From Phycisphaerales bacterium (lineage in GTDB: Bacteria; Planctomycetota; Phycisphaerae; Phycisphaerales; SM1A02): DNA of 64,000 bases. Shown one piece after another: positions 17,293 through 26,128 of this stretch. Position numbers and translations under genes: made by a program. The stretch lies in NCBI GenBank assembly GCA_029242715.1, contig JAQWTL010000028.1:1-64000 (forward strand). The letters are read 5' to 3'. Numbering within the stretch: the stretch's first letter is position 1; each line of letters starts with the position of its first letter. Under the pieces are notes generated by a model. That model was not told the origin of the DNA, did not search any database, and was given only the letters and a program-made list of their open reading frames with translations.

Positions 17293-18299
17293 TCGATCGG
17301 ACCTGGATGGCCCATCCCTCCGATACGCGGACCCTTCGAGATGTTGGCCAGAAGGACGATCGCAATACCAACCAGGATCATGAAAACACTCAACAGCTGA
17401 CCTCGGCTCAGACCCAGTGTGAGCGCAACACCTTCATCTGGCTGTCGGAACAATTCGGTGACGATCCGGAGAACGCCATAGCTGCAGAGGAAGGAACCCA
17501 TGATCACACCAGCTTTGCGGGGTACCCACCACACGACAATCAGAACCAGAAAGAGGATCGGTCCCTCAGCAAATGCCTGGAACAACTGGGATGGGTAGTA
17601 GGCAGTCAGTTGTGGAACGACTTCCTCAACGACAACCGCCTGCCCTGATCTCAGTGAATCGACGATGTTTGGAAGAAAACTCTCGTCTCCAGGAACGACT
17701 CCACGCAATCCTTCCACGTCAATGGTTCCCTGCATGACTTCGTCGGGATACTTGACGCTCCACCATGGTGGGTTGGACTGATCCGGAACCGGGTGACCCC
17801 ACAGTTCCCCGTTGATGAAATTGGCAAGTCGACCAAGGCACAATCCGGGAGGGGCCACGAAGGCAAGCAGATCCGCACCATGAAACGTGGGTCTGTAACC
17901 ACGTCTCATCATGAAGATGAGAACGGCAACCAGGGCGCCGATCATGCCACCATGACTGGCCATTCCACCTTGATTGATCGCCAGCAGCGCCCACCAAGGC
18001 ACCACGATGTCACCAGCCTGGTTCCGAGCGGCCTCGACGAAGAGCGCCGGGTCATAGAAGAGGGCATATCCCAGACGACCGCCAATCAAGACCCCCAGAA
18101 CGGCATAGATCATCAAATCACCCACAGCCACCGGTGAGACGATGCTCCGGCCTGTGTTGGCCAACCACTTGATCAAGGCCCAGGCGATCACGAAGCCTGC
18201 GACATAGGACAACCCATACCAGCGAATGCCAAAGCCACCATCACCAAACTGGATCACGTACGGGTCGAGCGTATGCAGGTAGGATTCGGCCAGCAGCAT
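17274..18299 (-). CDS. lgt: Prolipoprotein diacylglyceryl transferase
   Basis: 341 residues from ATG 18299, preferred because GGAG lies 8 nt upstream; a longer frame reaches 18332. Seven membrane helices and the family motifs are visible: GGRLGYALFYDP, MASHGGMIGA, and NFINGELWG. Lgt attaches diacylglycerol to the lipobox cysteine, the first step of lipoprotein maturation in the cytoplasmic membrane. Slightly longer than the usual 260-300 residues because of an insert at about 190-220 between the last motif and the final helices. Divergent from trpD. Confidence 0.95.
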   Translation of the reverse strand: MLLAESYLHTLDPYVIQFGDGGFGIRWYGLSYVAGFVIAWALIKWLANTGRSIVSPVAVGDLMIYAVLGVLIGGRLGYALFYDPALFVEAARNQAGDIVVPWWALLAINQGGMASHGGMIGALVAVLIFMMRRGYRPTFHGADLLAFVAPPGLCLGRLANFINGELWGHPVPDQSNPPWWSVKYPDEVMQGTIDVEGLRGVVPGDESFLPNIVDSLRSGQAVVVEEVVPQLTAYYPSQLFQAFAEGPILFLVLIVVWWVPRKAGVIMGSFLCSYGVLRIVTELFRQPDEGVALTLGLSRGQLLSVFMILVGIAIVLLANISKGPRIGGMGHPGPIDQPASA

Positions 18300-18403
18300 T
18301 TTGACAACTCCGTTGCTGCGGGGTTGTACCACAGTCGGGTATTCCTGGGGGCCATGAGCTTCCGGGGCGAACCCGCTAAACCAGTTTATGAGCGTTGAGC
18401 ACC

Positions 18404-19471
18404 ATGAAGAATGACGGAAAAACCCCCTCGGAATTTGCCCGCGAAGAGCGGTCTGCTGATCTCACCCCGATGCTCCGGATCCTTCTGGATGGTCGAACAC
18501 TCTCTGTCGAGGAGACCACTTCGGCCTTTGAATCAATGATGACCGGTGATGTTCATCACGGAGAAATGGGTGCTTTCCTGGCACTTCTTGCCACAAGGCT
18601 TCCAACCCCTGAAGAACTGGAGGGTGCTGCCACCGTCATGAGGCGACATGTCACAGGGGTTCAGTCGAATGTTCCGTCGGATCGAATTCTGGATACCGCT
18701 GGAACTGGTGGTGCCCCGAAGACATTCAACGTATCGACAGCAGCAGCGCTGGTTGCAGCTGGTTCCGGAGCCATAGTCGCCAAACACGGCAATCGATCTC
18801 GAACCGGTCGTGGTTCAGCAGAAGCCCTTCAATCGATGGGGATCAATGTAGATGCGGATACTTCCGTTCAAGCACGATGTCTGGAAGAAGCGGGCATCTG
18901 CTTCTGCTTCGCCATTCATCATCACCCGGCAACACGGCATGTCATGCCTGTTCGAAAATCAATGGGCGTACCGACCATCTTCAACCTGCTTGGCCCTTTG
19001 ACCAACCCGGCTGGTGCTGGTCGACAGTTGATGGGGGTGTGGGATGGTGTCTACCAGCGACCGGTGGCCGAAGCGCTTGGTCGGCTTGGAACCAATCGCG
19101 CATTGGTGGTTCATTCGGATGATGGACTCGATGAACTGTCGATCTCTGCACCATCGACAGTTGTGGAGCTGAATGATGGAACGATATCGACCTGGCGTGT
19201 GACCCCGGAGGAAGCAGGCCTTGCAACCGCAGACATCTCATCTGTAACAGCAAGGGATCTGGATCATGCAACAGTCATGATGCGAGCTGTACTTGATGGT
19301 TCAGAGCAGGGACCGCCTCGAGACATGACACTCCTGAATGCTGCTGCTGCACTCCTGGCCTCTGGCGTTGTTTCTGATATTCGCGAGGGTGTCCAGATGG
19401 CTGCCAGTTCGATTGATGAGGGCAAAGCAACTGCTTCCCTGGAAAGACTGGTTGCGATATCAAACAAGTGA
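18404..19471 (+). CDS. trpD: Anthranilate phosphoribosyltransferase
   Basis: 355 residues from ATG 18404 (a TTG three codons earlier is possible; no clear ribosome site before either). It joins anthranilate to PRPP, the second step of tryptophan synthesis. Motifs: DTAGTGGAPKTFNVST (PRPP-binding GTGG and the NxST), KHGNRS, then DGLDELS near residue 235. The gene is alone; no other trp genes lie nearby, so the pathway is scattered. It ends 6 bp from a convergent gene. Confidence 0.95.
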   Translation: MKNDGKTPSEFAREERSADLTPMLRILLDGRTLSVEETTSAFESMMTGDVHHGEMGAFLALLATRLPTPEELEGAATVMRRHVTGVQSNVPSDRILDTAGTGGAPKTFNVSTAAALVAAGSGAIVAKHGNRSRTGRGSAEALQSMGINVDADTSVQARCLEEAGICFCFAIHHHPATRHVMPVRKSMGVPTIFNLLGPLTNPAGAGRQLMGVWDGVYQRPVAEALGRLGTNRALVVHSDDGLDELSISAPSTVVELNDGTISTWRVTPEEAGLATADISSVTARDLDHATVMMRAVLDGSEQGPPRDMTLLNAAAALLASGVVSDIREGVQMAASSIDEGKATASLERLVAISNK

Positions 19472-19477
19472 TTGTTT

Positions 19478-20638
19478 TTATGGCGATGGTGCAGGATCAA
19501 CAAGCACCATTGGATCAACCAGCCGAATGCCACAATGAACCGGACCCTGTGATCCACAGAACAATTCAATGGACAGGTTTTTTGAATCCTCTTCCGGATT
19601 GAATGGGAGATCCAGTTTCATTGATTCCTGGAACTCGCCAGACCAGAGAACATCTTCACCATGAGATACCACCAATGTTGGTGGTGGCCACCGTCGACTT
19701 GTACGGGGTCTCTGGAGACCTGTTCGAAAACGATCGGAACCAGCAGGAAGTTGGAATACATAGCGAGCTGGTCCACCAAGATGAAGATCGGTAAGCCCAA
19801 TGGGAGCCATTGGATCCTCCCGTCTCGGGCGTGATGCGGTTCGCCGGGCTTCTGATGTGTTGATGGTCGTGACTGGCAGGGTTGCCAGGGGTGTGAAACG
19901 ATTTCCATCAAGTACAAGTGCCACAATTTCATCGGCACCCGGAAGCCTTTCATAAGAACCAACCATGAATTCATGAGGTTCCATGTCAAGACGCCCGGAC
20001 GCATCGATGCTGGCTGAAGAGACGGACATTCGAACACCATCAAGTGTCCAGATCTGCGGCCATGAAGCTGGTGGCGACTCGCCTCCAAAGGCAATCGCAG
20101 CAACTCGATCAAGAGGTAATTTGATTTCCTCAACCTCTTCCCGCTCAATTTCGATGGTGACTGGATCGTCGACTGAATGAACAAATCCACTGAGAACATC
20201 ACCATTCGCCAGGACAACTCGATCAAGTTCTCCCGGTGGAACCATCACGTTGGACCGGAACTCGATCAAACTGATTCGATCGAGTGGTATATCCAGCTCA
20301 CGCATCCACATGTGATCAATCTTGATGCCATCCTGATTGCCGGAAACAAGATCACCGGAAAACATCTGCCCATCATGGAGCATGACACGCGTACGCGAAC
20401 CTCTTGGTTTCCATTTGCCACGACGAACAACCGCCAGGCAATCGCCGGCCGGGATGTTGATCCAACCGTCGTTGACATCCAGAAGATCTGATCCGGTCGA
20501 CTCGATTGTTCCGAGTTGGACCAGACGCGGAGACTGATCTGACAACACTGCCAGGAACTGAGCCGGCTTCTCTTCAACTGCCAATGAACATGCGGTGAGG
20601 AGTGCGACTAACAGACAAGCTCTGGTTAGATATGTCAT
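19478..20638 (-). CDS. Probable lipoprotein with a C-terminal NPCBM-like sandwich; last gene of the MoxR operon
   Basis: 386 residues. The N-terminus MTYLTRACLLVALLTACS carries a lipobox-like LTAC, so it may be a lipoprotein. The middle shows two similar beta-rich segments (RVMLHDGQMFSGDLVSG and RVVLANGDVLSGFVHS, about residues 82-175). The last 100 residues (from about GGPARYVFQL) resemble an NPCBM-type carbohydrate-binding sandwich ending in a VDPMV strand, which is a tentative match. The ATG overlaps the TGA of the upstream gene (ATGA at 20635-20638). Function unknown; position suggests it is the exported partner of the envelope system. Confidence 0.75.
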   Translation of the reverse strand: MTYLTRACLLVALLTACSLAVEEKPAQFLAVLSDQSPRLVQLGTIESTGSDLLDVNDGWINIPAGDCLAVVRRGKWKPRGSRTRVMLHDGQMFSGDLVSGNQDGIKIDHMWMRELDIPLDRISLIEFRSNVMVPPGELDRVVLANGDVLSGFVHSVDDPVTIEIEREEVEEIKLPLDRVAAIAFGGESPPASWPQIWTLDGVRMSVSSASIDASGRLDMEPHEFMVGSYERLPGADEIVALVLDGNRFTPLATLPVTTINTSEARRTASRPRREDPMAPIGLTDLHLGGPARYVFQLPAGSDRFRTGLQRPRTSRRWPPPTLVVSHGEDVLWSGEFQESMKLDLPFNPEEDSKNLSIELFCGSQGPVHCGIRLVDPMVLVDPAPSP

Positions 20639-21786
20639 CGTTGGAAAATGGGGAGGTACCGCTTTGGGACCTGCAGGACGATCAAGGCCATTGCTGTTGA
20701 ATAGGCGCCACCAATATGGTGGTCAAGCCAACCACCATTGGTGGATTGACGACGCAGTAGATTTTCTCGAACGGCGGGCCACCAGGCTCGCCACCAGTTG
20801 CCTCCTGCCAGATACATCGCTTGAACAGCGTAGTACTGCCCGTAGTAGTAATGGGATTCCCTGATTCGACTTCGACCTGGCAGGGCTGTTCTCACCAGGT
20901 AACCAAGTCCCTGGTTGATCGAGTTGTCTTCATAGATACCCGCATAAAACAAGGTTGCGACCCCTGCTGCAGTTCGTGGCCAGGCCGAGTTACCAACTCT
21001 GGTCATGTATCGAAATCCACCATCACTATTCTGACATTCACGGATGTATCGAACCGCACGATCAATAGTCGACCGTGGAACCTTGATGCCAGCATTCCGA
21101 GCACTTCTCAAAGCCATCACCTGGCAGATCGTTACCGATACATCAGCATCAACTGGAACAGGCTGGTATCGCCATCCACCCTCACGGTTCTGTGTACGAA
21201 CAATCAAGTCAACAGCTTTCTCGAGAACCTCACGGACACGATCATCGGAATACGACATGCCATAGATCTCTCCAAGGAAGAGGGTGGCGAATCCGTGGCC
21301 ATACATGGGCCCATGTGCAGCCTGAGCTGCAATCAAACCTGATTCCTGTGAGTTATCCAGAATGAATTCCAGAGCTGATTGAACACGTTCGCCATAATCA
21401 CCACGACCAGGAACGTGACCGTTGGACATGAAAGCCAGAGCAGCAATTGATGTGATGGCAACATGGTTGGAGAAGCGTCCACGACCAAATGATCCATTCT
21501 CTTCCTGTTGCCCTGCCAGATAAGACAGTCCTCTGTCTATTCGTTCAAGGAGATGTGAATCCATCTCATCAATAGCCGGCATGTTTTCAGCACCCTCTGG
21601 ATGCTTGATCTGGGGCGCAAGAAGATCAGCTGTTTCCTCTTCATTTGCCTCAACAGGTACCGGTGGCCCCATGTCATCGAATGTGGGTTCAAGCGGAACA
21701 TTGACCATGTCCTGGGCATTGAGCAGGGAACAACCAAGAAAGATGGTTGTCAAGAGAGTGGTCTTGATCAATCGCTCAAGGTTCAT
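20635..21786 (-). CDS. Exported prenyltransferase/squalene-oxidase-repeat protein
   Basis: 383 residues from ATG 21786 (GGAG 7 nt upstream); the frame stays open upstream. Signal-like N-terminus MNLERLIKTTLLTTIFLGCS with possible lipobox LGC. Several alpha-alpha repeats follow, each with a LxxQxxxGxxG-like motif: GLSYLAGQQEENGSFG, LIVRTQNREGGWRYQP, YIRECQNSDGGFRYM. This is the fold of squalene cyclases and complement C3 thioester domains. The catalytic DxDD of cyclases was not seen, so it is probably a binding or structural protein, not a terpene enzyme. Overlaps the end of the DUF4175-like gene by 11 bp. Confidence 0.82.
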   Translation of the reverse strand: MNLERLIKTTLLTTIFLGCSLLNAQDMVNVPLEPTFDDMGPPVPVEANEEETADLLAPQIKHPEGAENMPAIDEMDSHLLERIDRGLSYLAGQQEENGSFGRGRFSNHVAITSIAALAFMSNGHVPGRGDYGERVQSALEFILDNSQESGLIAAQAAHGPMYGHGFATLFLGEIYGMSYSDDRVREVLEKAVDLIVRTQNREGGWRYQPVPVDADVSVTICQVMALRSARNAGIKVPRSTIDRAVRYIRECQNSDGGFRYMTRVGNSAWPRTAAGVATLFYAGIYEDNSINQGLGYLVRTALPGRSRIRESHYYYGQYYAVQAMYLAGGNWWRAWWPAVRENLLRRQSTNGGWLDHHIGGAYSTAMALIVLQVPKRYLPIFQR

Positions 21787-24700
21787 TCTTCTGCTCCGCC
21801 AACCGTCGGTAGTACTCACCAGTCAGTTTTTCATAGACACCTGAATAGGTGTCACGTCGGCCTTGTCGCAGGAGATCGCGGACACGGCTTGGTAATGAAC
21901 CCCATTCCTCACCGGTCTCCTCAAGAGCGCCTCCAAGCCTTGCTTCCTGAGCCTCTGGTGGCAATGTGCGTTCTCTTTCCTCACTACCGGCAGCTGCTTG
22001 CGCTTCACTGGTTGACCCGGATTGCTCATCCTGCTTTCCAGATTGATCACTCTGTGATTGTTGTTGATCCTTGGAATTCTGTCTTGAACTTGATGATTGA
22101 CTGCTTGATGACTGGCTTGATTGTTGTTCTTGTGCCTGGTCAATCAAACTGTCTATGCGGCGGATGATGTCCTCTTGGAGTCTTTGTGTGGGGGGGCCTG
22201 TGACAAGATCCTGGCCAATCAGAATGGCAACACGATCCATCTCTTCAATGATGGCTTCCAGAGGATCGTGACTTGCCGGCAGCGGGGTCGGATCTATGGT
22301 GTATTCAGTTGTCTCATCGAGACCAAGTAATTCATCCAGCGAACGGGGTTGACGACGATTTTCTGCGGGTTGATCGGGTGTGGGGGCTGTTGTTTCAATC
22401 TGTCTGTTGAATGAAGGAGGGAGGGATTCCTCAATACCCATGTCAGGAATCGATTCCCCAACATGCCGATCAAACATCTCCTGTCCCAGTTCCGACAGAT
22501 CTGATTGAAGATCAGACAGGCGATTCAACTCCTTTGAACGTTCCACAGGATCAATCAGATCTCCACGGTCCAAAGCACGTGTCGACTCCATGACATCCAC
22601 CTGAAGTGATCTCAGGAGTCGGAGCTCGGCGATGGGTGGCAGAACACCATCTTCCTCTCCACCTCCAGAACCGCCACCTGATGATCCTGAACCACCAGCT
22701 TGCGAGCCTCGTTCAAACTCATCTTCTTCGCCTTGTTCGTTCTCAAGAGAATCCGCCATTGCAAACAGGTCTCTGGCGATTCTGGCCTGGTAACGGACAA
22801 GATCTTCCCCGATCTGAGCCTTGGATAATCTGTTCGAAGTCGAGTCTGATGCTTCTTCGATACGGGTATGCATCAACAGGAAGATTGGTCGGGTTTCAAT
22901 CTCTTCATTGGCTTCGCGTAGTGATCTGGAAACATCTCCGATTGCTGATTGATCAGTGGATATACGACGTGCTTCATGACGAACACGCCGTTTACTGGTG
23001 TCTGCTTCCATCAACGGTGTTGTCCGAACCTGGATATCAATCTGCTTCTGACCGAGTTCTCGATACGCTTCAGCAAGCGATTCTCTGTCGGCTTCCGTCA
23101 TTTCCTGCTGAGCCTGTTCTTCAAGTCGAGCAAGATCTTCAAGAGCTGCTTCCAACTGTTGGAGTGCCGTCAGTTCGTGGCTGCGAGCAACAGCACCATC
23201 AATGGGATTGAAACGGAGAACCGTAATCGCATCGGATTGGGAGTCTCCTGCTCGCTCCAACCGCCTGGATATGCCGCGTTCTTCTTCCGATCGATTTCTC
23301 GCTTCATCAGATACGGCAAGTGTTCGTTTTCGGATATCAATCATTGCACGATCACGATTGCTGTAATCCGATGAAGCAATGGCGTCTTCAAGCTCTACGA
23401 GTTCCTGGCCCTGGAATTCAACAAGTTGTTGAATGGCCTTCTCCAGGTCAACAAGCCTTCTGAGAAGGTCTGCAATTCGATCTCGTCTGTCAGGGGACAT
23501 GGCTTCCTGGATGGAACGCAGAGCCTCCATGACCTCTTGTTGAGAACCACCAGCCATCTCAAGGCGACCATCCTCGATTTCATCTGCAGCTTCTGACATC
23601 AATGATTCCAGGTCCTGCTCCTCAACCATCTCTGCTGCCCGCTGCATCGTCATGGCCTCACTTGGGTCCATCTCCTGGATAGCCTCTGCGTGGGCCTTCA
23701 TGGATTCGCTCAGTTCTGAAACTGCTTCAACAAGAGAATCCTGCTCACGCGCAACATCTTCAATTGCACTCTGTACCTCGGATGGCAGCTCTTCCATTCG
23801 CTGACCGCGTGTCTGCTCGGCCAATGAACGTGTCTGGTCTTGCAGGGATTGTTGGCGTGATTCGATGTTCTCCATTTTCCTTGAAAGCAACCAGGACTCC
23901 TGGTCCTCAGCGAGTGCCGAAACCACATCCTGCAAAGCTTCGCGGACTTCCTGCTGGGAGTTCATTGCATCCTGAACCTGATCAGATGCATTTTGATTGT
24001 TTTCTACATCACCAGATTCGGAAGAAGCCTGTGATTCTCTGGATGATTCCATGGATTGCATTGCCTCGGATGATGACTGCTCAGCATCTGAAAGTGCTTC
24101 ATCCACCTGATCCAGAACAGATTCAATTCGTTCATCATTCAACGCATTGGCATCCAACCAATCCTGTACTGCACCAACCTGATTGCGTTGATCATTAATC
24201 CGTCGAGAAACATCTGCTTGTCTTCTTTCAAGAGCCTGTTGTGATCTTTGATCCCGCCCCTGGTTGGAATCAGAGGAAACATCCTGACCAGATGTCGAAT
24301 TCGAATTGGCCTGTTCAGCTGCCTGTTTCTGAATCTCCTGCTTGTATTGCTCTTGAATGTCCTGCTGAGAACTTTCCAGATCCATGGATCGTTGTTCGAG
24401 GAGTGACAGTTGATCGCGTAGTTGAGAAAGGAATTCTGTCTCGGAAACAACCCGGAGCATGCGAACACGGGATTGTGATTCACGATACTCACCAAGGTCA
24501 TCACGCCATTGATCACTGGCTATTCCACGTACCTGAAGGACATCACCCTCCACAGCGCCTGATGAAGAAACATCAAGAGGTGATTGGATTCGACTCCGTT
24601 CACTTGTTGCATCCTGTTCCTCACCTGCAATCTGATCATCTTCACCACGGATCACAGTGATCCCTACTGTCCGAAGTGGCAGGTTGTCGACTGCTTCTGC

Positions 24701-26026
24701 AACCAGTGGAATGGTGGCTGACGCGAGTACATCCAGATCCTGTTCTGGTTCCAGAAGAACAACATCAGGAGGCCGATCCTCCTCAACAGGAATATGGATT
24801 GGAACAGGCTCGACACTTTCCAGTCCGAACTCATCCTGAATCGAGATCAGCATTCTTCGGGGCGAATCTGCTTGCCATGTCAACATCCAGTGTCTTGGAT
24901 CATCCTGGTCCACAGTGAGCTCGGGTATGCCATCTGTTTGATTCAGACCGAATGTCTGAGAGATCCAATCAGATCGTGCCTGACCTTCACCTGGAATCGA
25001 AATGGAACGATTCACATGAACATCAAGCTGAAGATTTGATCCCTCGAGAACAGGTGGTCGAATCAAATCCAAACGGGAACTTGTTCCTGAAGATTGCACG
25101 TGACGCAAATCTTTCCAGGGTCTTGCGTGTGCTGGTGGTTCAATTGTCAAAGCAACATCATCCACCTTTGGTAGTGGCATCAGGAGAATTCGATCAATGG
25201 GGGTCTGGGCATCACTTGTTGAAAATGTGACCTCAATGGCTTCACCGGAAGTGGAGATGAGTCTTTCATGTATGCCGTCACGTTGATGTGTGAGCAGCAC
25301 AGTGGTCCATTCGGATGGATAACCCTCATCAATGATCCGGTACATGGCTTCAACTGGATCAGAAACCTGATTACTGGTCAGATTCTCTGCTCTGAGAAGC
25401 AATGGAATGCCCTGGCCGTGAACATGGTGATCAGGAACAACCTGGTGCATCCGAGATGCCACTGCTGTCCGGGGGGGCCATTGAACAGATGACCACGGTG
25501 CGAACACACGAGTGAGGCCAAGTCGTGTGAAGCCTGGATCCAGAATGATCCAGGATATGCATGCCAACATGAGAACAAGCATGGTGGTCAATGCAAACCA
25601 TGCGGGTTTGGGGTTGATCATCGATTCAACAGAAATCCCATGAAGCCTCTGACGTGTCTCTTCAACACTTGCAGCGGCCAGTGGATTTTTTTCAACAAGA
25701 CCTGTCGACTCGAATTCAATACTGGATGCAAGACGTCCCCTCAGATCTGGTTCCAGTTTTTCCAACCGAAGTGCCAGTCGGTGCCTTGAAGGACGAAAAG
25801 CCAGGGTTGGTACAAGCCACCAGGCAATTGATATTGCAATGCCTGTTGCCAGAACGATGAACACGGTAAATCGAGCACCAGTAGAAAAACGAACAATCCA
25901 GTCCATGATGATCATCAAAACAACCACCACTACCCAGGCTGTAACCAGAACGGCAACACGACGACCAATCAACAGCCTTCGGGCGCGACCGGTCGCTGAA
26001 TCAAGATGTCGAATGACTTCTTTCAT
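21776..26026 (-). CDS. Giant coiled-coil membrane protein, DUF4175-like
   Basis: 1416 residues. Three N-terminal membrane helices (about 24-45, 52-72 and 147-166) frame a short soluble part; a beta-rich region follows to about 530. From there to about 1050 it is almost all charged, Gln-rich helix predicted to be coiled coil, with stretches such as QQDIQEQYKQEIQKQAAEQ. The C-terminus has a Gly-rich linker (GGSGSSGGGSGGG) and a Ser/Gln run (SSQSSSSQSSSSRQ). Resembles DUF4175-type proteins that accompany MoxR/vWA genes in planctomycetes; that family has no known activity. Probably a scaffold spanning membrane and periplasm. A 102-bp gap separates it from the gene before. Confidence 0.8.
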   Translation of the reverse strand: MKEVIRHLDSATGRARRLLIGRRVAVLVTAWVVVVVLMIIMDWIVRFSTGARFTVFIVLATGIAISIAWWLVPTLAFRPSRHRLALRLEKLEPDLRGRLASSIEFESTGLVEKNPLAAASVEETRQRLHGISVESMINPKPAWFALTTMLVLMLACISWIILDPGFTRLGLTRVFAPWSSVQWPPRTAVASRMHQVVPDHHVHGQGIPLLLRAENLTSNQVSDPVEAMYRIIDEGYPSEWTTVLLTHQRDGIHERLISTSGEAIEVTFSTSDAQTPIDRILLMPLPKVDDVALTIEPPAHARPWKDLRHVQSSGTSSRLDLIRPPVLEGSNLQLDVHVNRSISIPGEGQARSDWISQTFGLNQTDGIPELTVDQDDPRHWMLTWQADSPRRMLISIQDEFGLESVEPVPIHIPVEEDRPPDVVLLEPEQDLDVLASATIPLVAEAVDNLPLRTVGITVIRGEDDQIAGEEQDATSERSRIQSPLDVSSSGAVEGDVLQVRGIASDQWRDDLGEYRESQSRVRMLRVVSETEFLSQLRDQLSLLEQRSMDLESSQQDIQEQYKQEIQKQAAEQANSNSTSGQDVSSDSNQGRDQRSQQALERRQADVSRRINDQRNQVGAVQDWLDANALNDERIESVLDQVDEALSDAEQSSSEAMQSMESSRESQASSESGDVENNQNASDQVQDAMNSQQEVREALQDVVSALAEDQESWLLSRKMENIESRQQSLQDQTRSLAEQTRGQRMEELPSEVQSAIEDVAREQDSLVEAVSELSESMKAHAEAIQEMDPSEAMTMQRAAEMVEEQDLESLMSEAADEIEDGRLEMAGGSQQEVMEALRSIQEAMSPDRRDRIADLLRRLVDLEKAIQQLVEFQGQELVELEDAIASSDYSNRDRAMIDIRKRTLAVSDEARNRSEEERGISRRLERAGDSQSDAITVLRFNPIDGAVARSHELTALQQLEAALEDLARLEEQAQQEMTEADRESLAEAYRELGQKQIDIQVRTTPLMEADTSKRRVRHEARRISTDQSAIGDVSRSLREANEEIETRPIFLLMHTRIEEASDSTSNRLSKAQIGEDLVRYQARIARDLFAMADSLENEQGEEDEFERGSQAGGSGSSGGGSGGGEEDGVLPPIAELRLLRSLQVDVMESTRALDRGDLIDPVERSKELNRLSDLQSDLSELGQEMFDRHVGESIPDMGIEESLPPSFNRQIETTAPTPDQPAENRRQPRSLDELLGLDETTEYTIDPTPLPASHDPLEAIIEEMDRVAILIGQDLVTGPPTQRLQEDIIRRIDSLIDQAQEQQSSQSSSSQSSSSRQNSKDQQQSQSDQSGKQDEQSGSTSEAQAAAGSEERERTLPPEAQEARLGGALEETGEEWGSLPSRVRDLLRQGRRDTYSGVYEKLTGEYYRRLAEQKNEP

Positions 26027-26128
26027 CTACCTCTATTCTCGTACCAGCATCAGCTGTTGACCAATACCAAGGGGGTTGAATTCCAGTATTCCATCGGGGA
26101 AATCCGGTCCAATTGCATTTCATCGGGC

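Noticed and set aside
20635-21786. Functional squalene or terpene cyclase
   Set aside because: Repeat fold fits, but the protein is short, exported, and lacks a DxDD-type catalytic motif.
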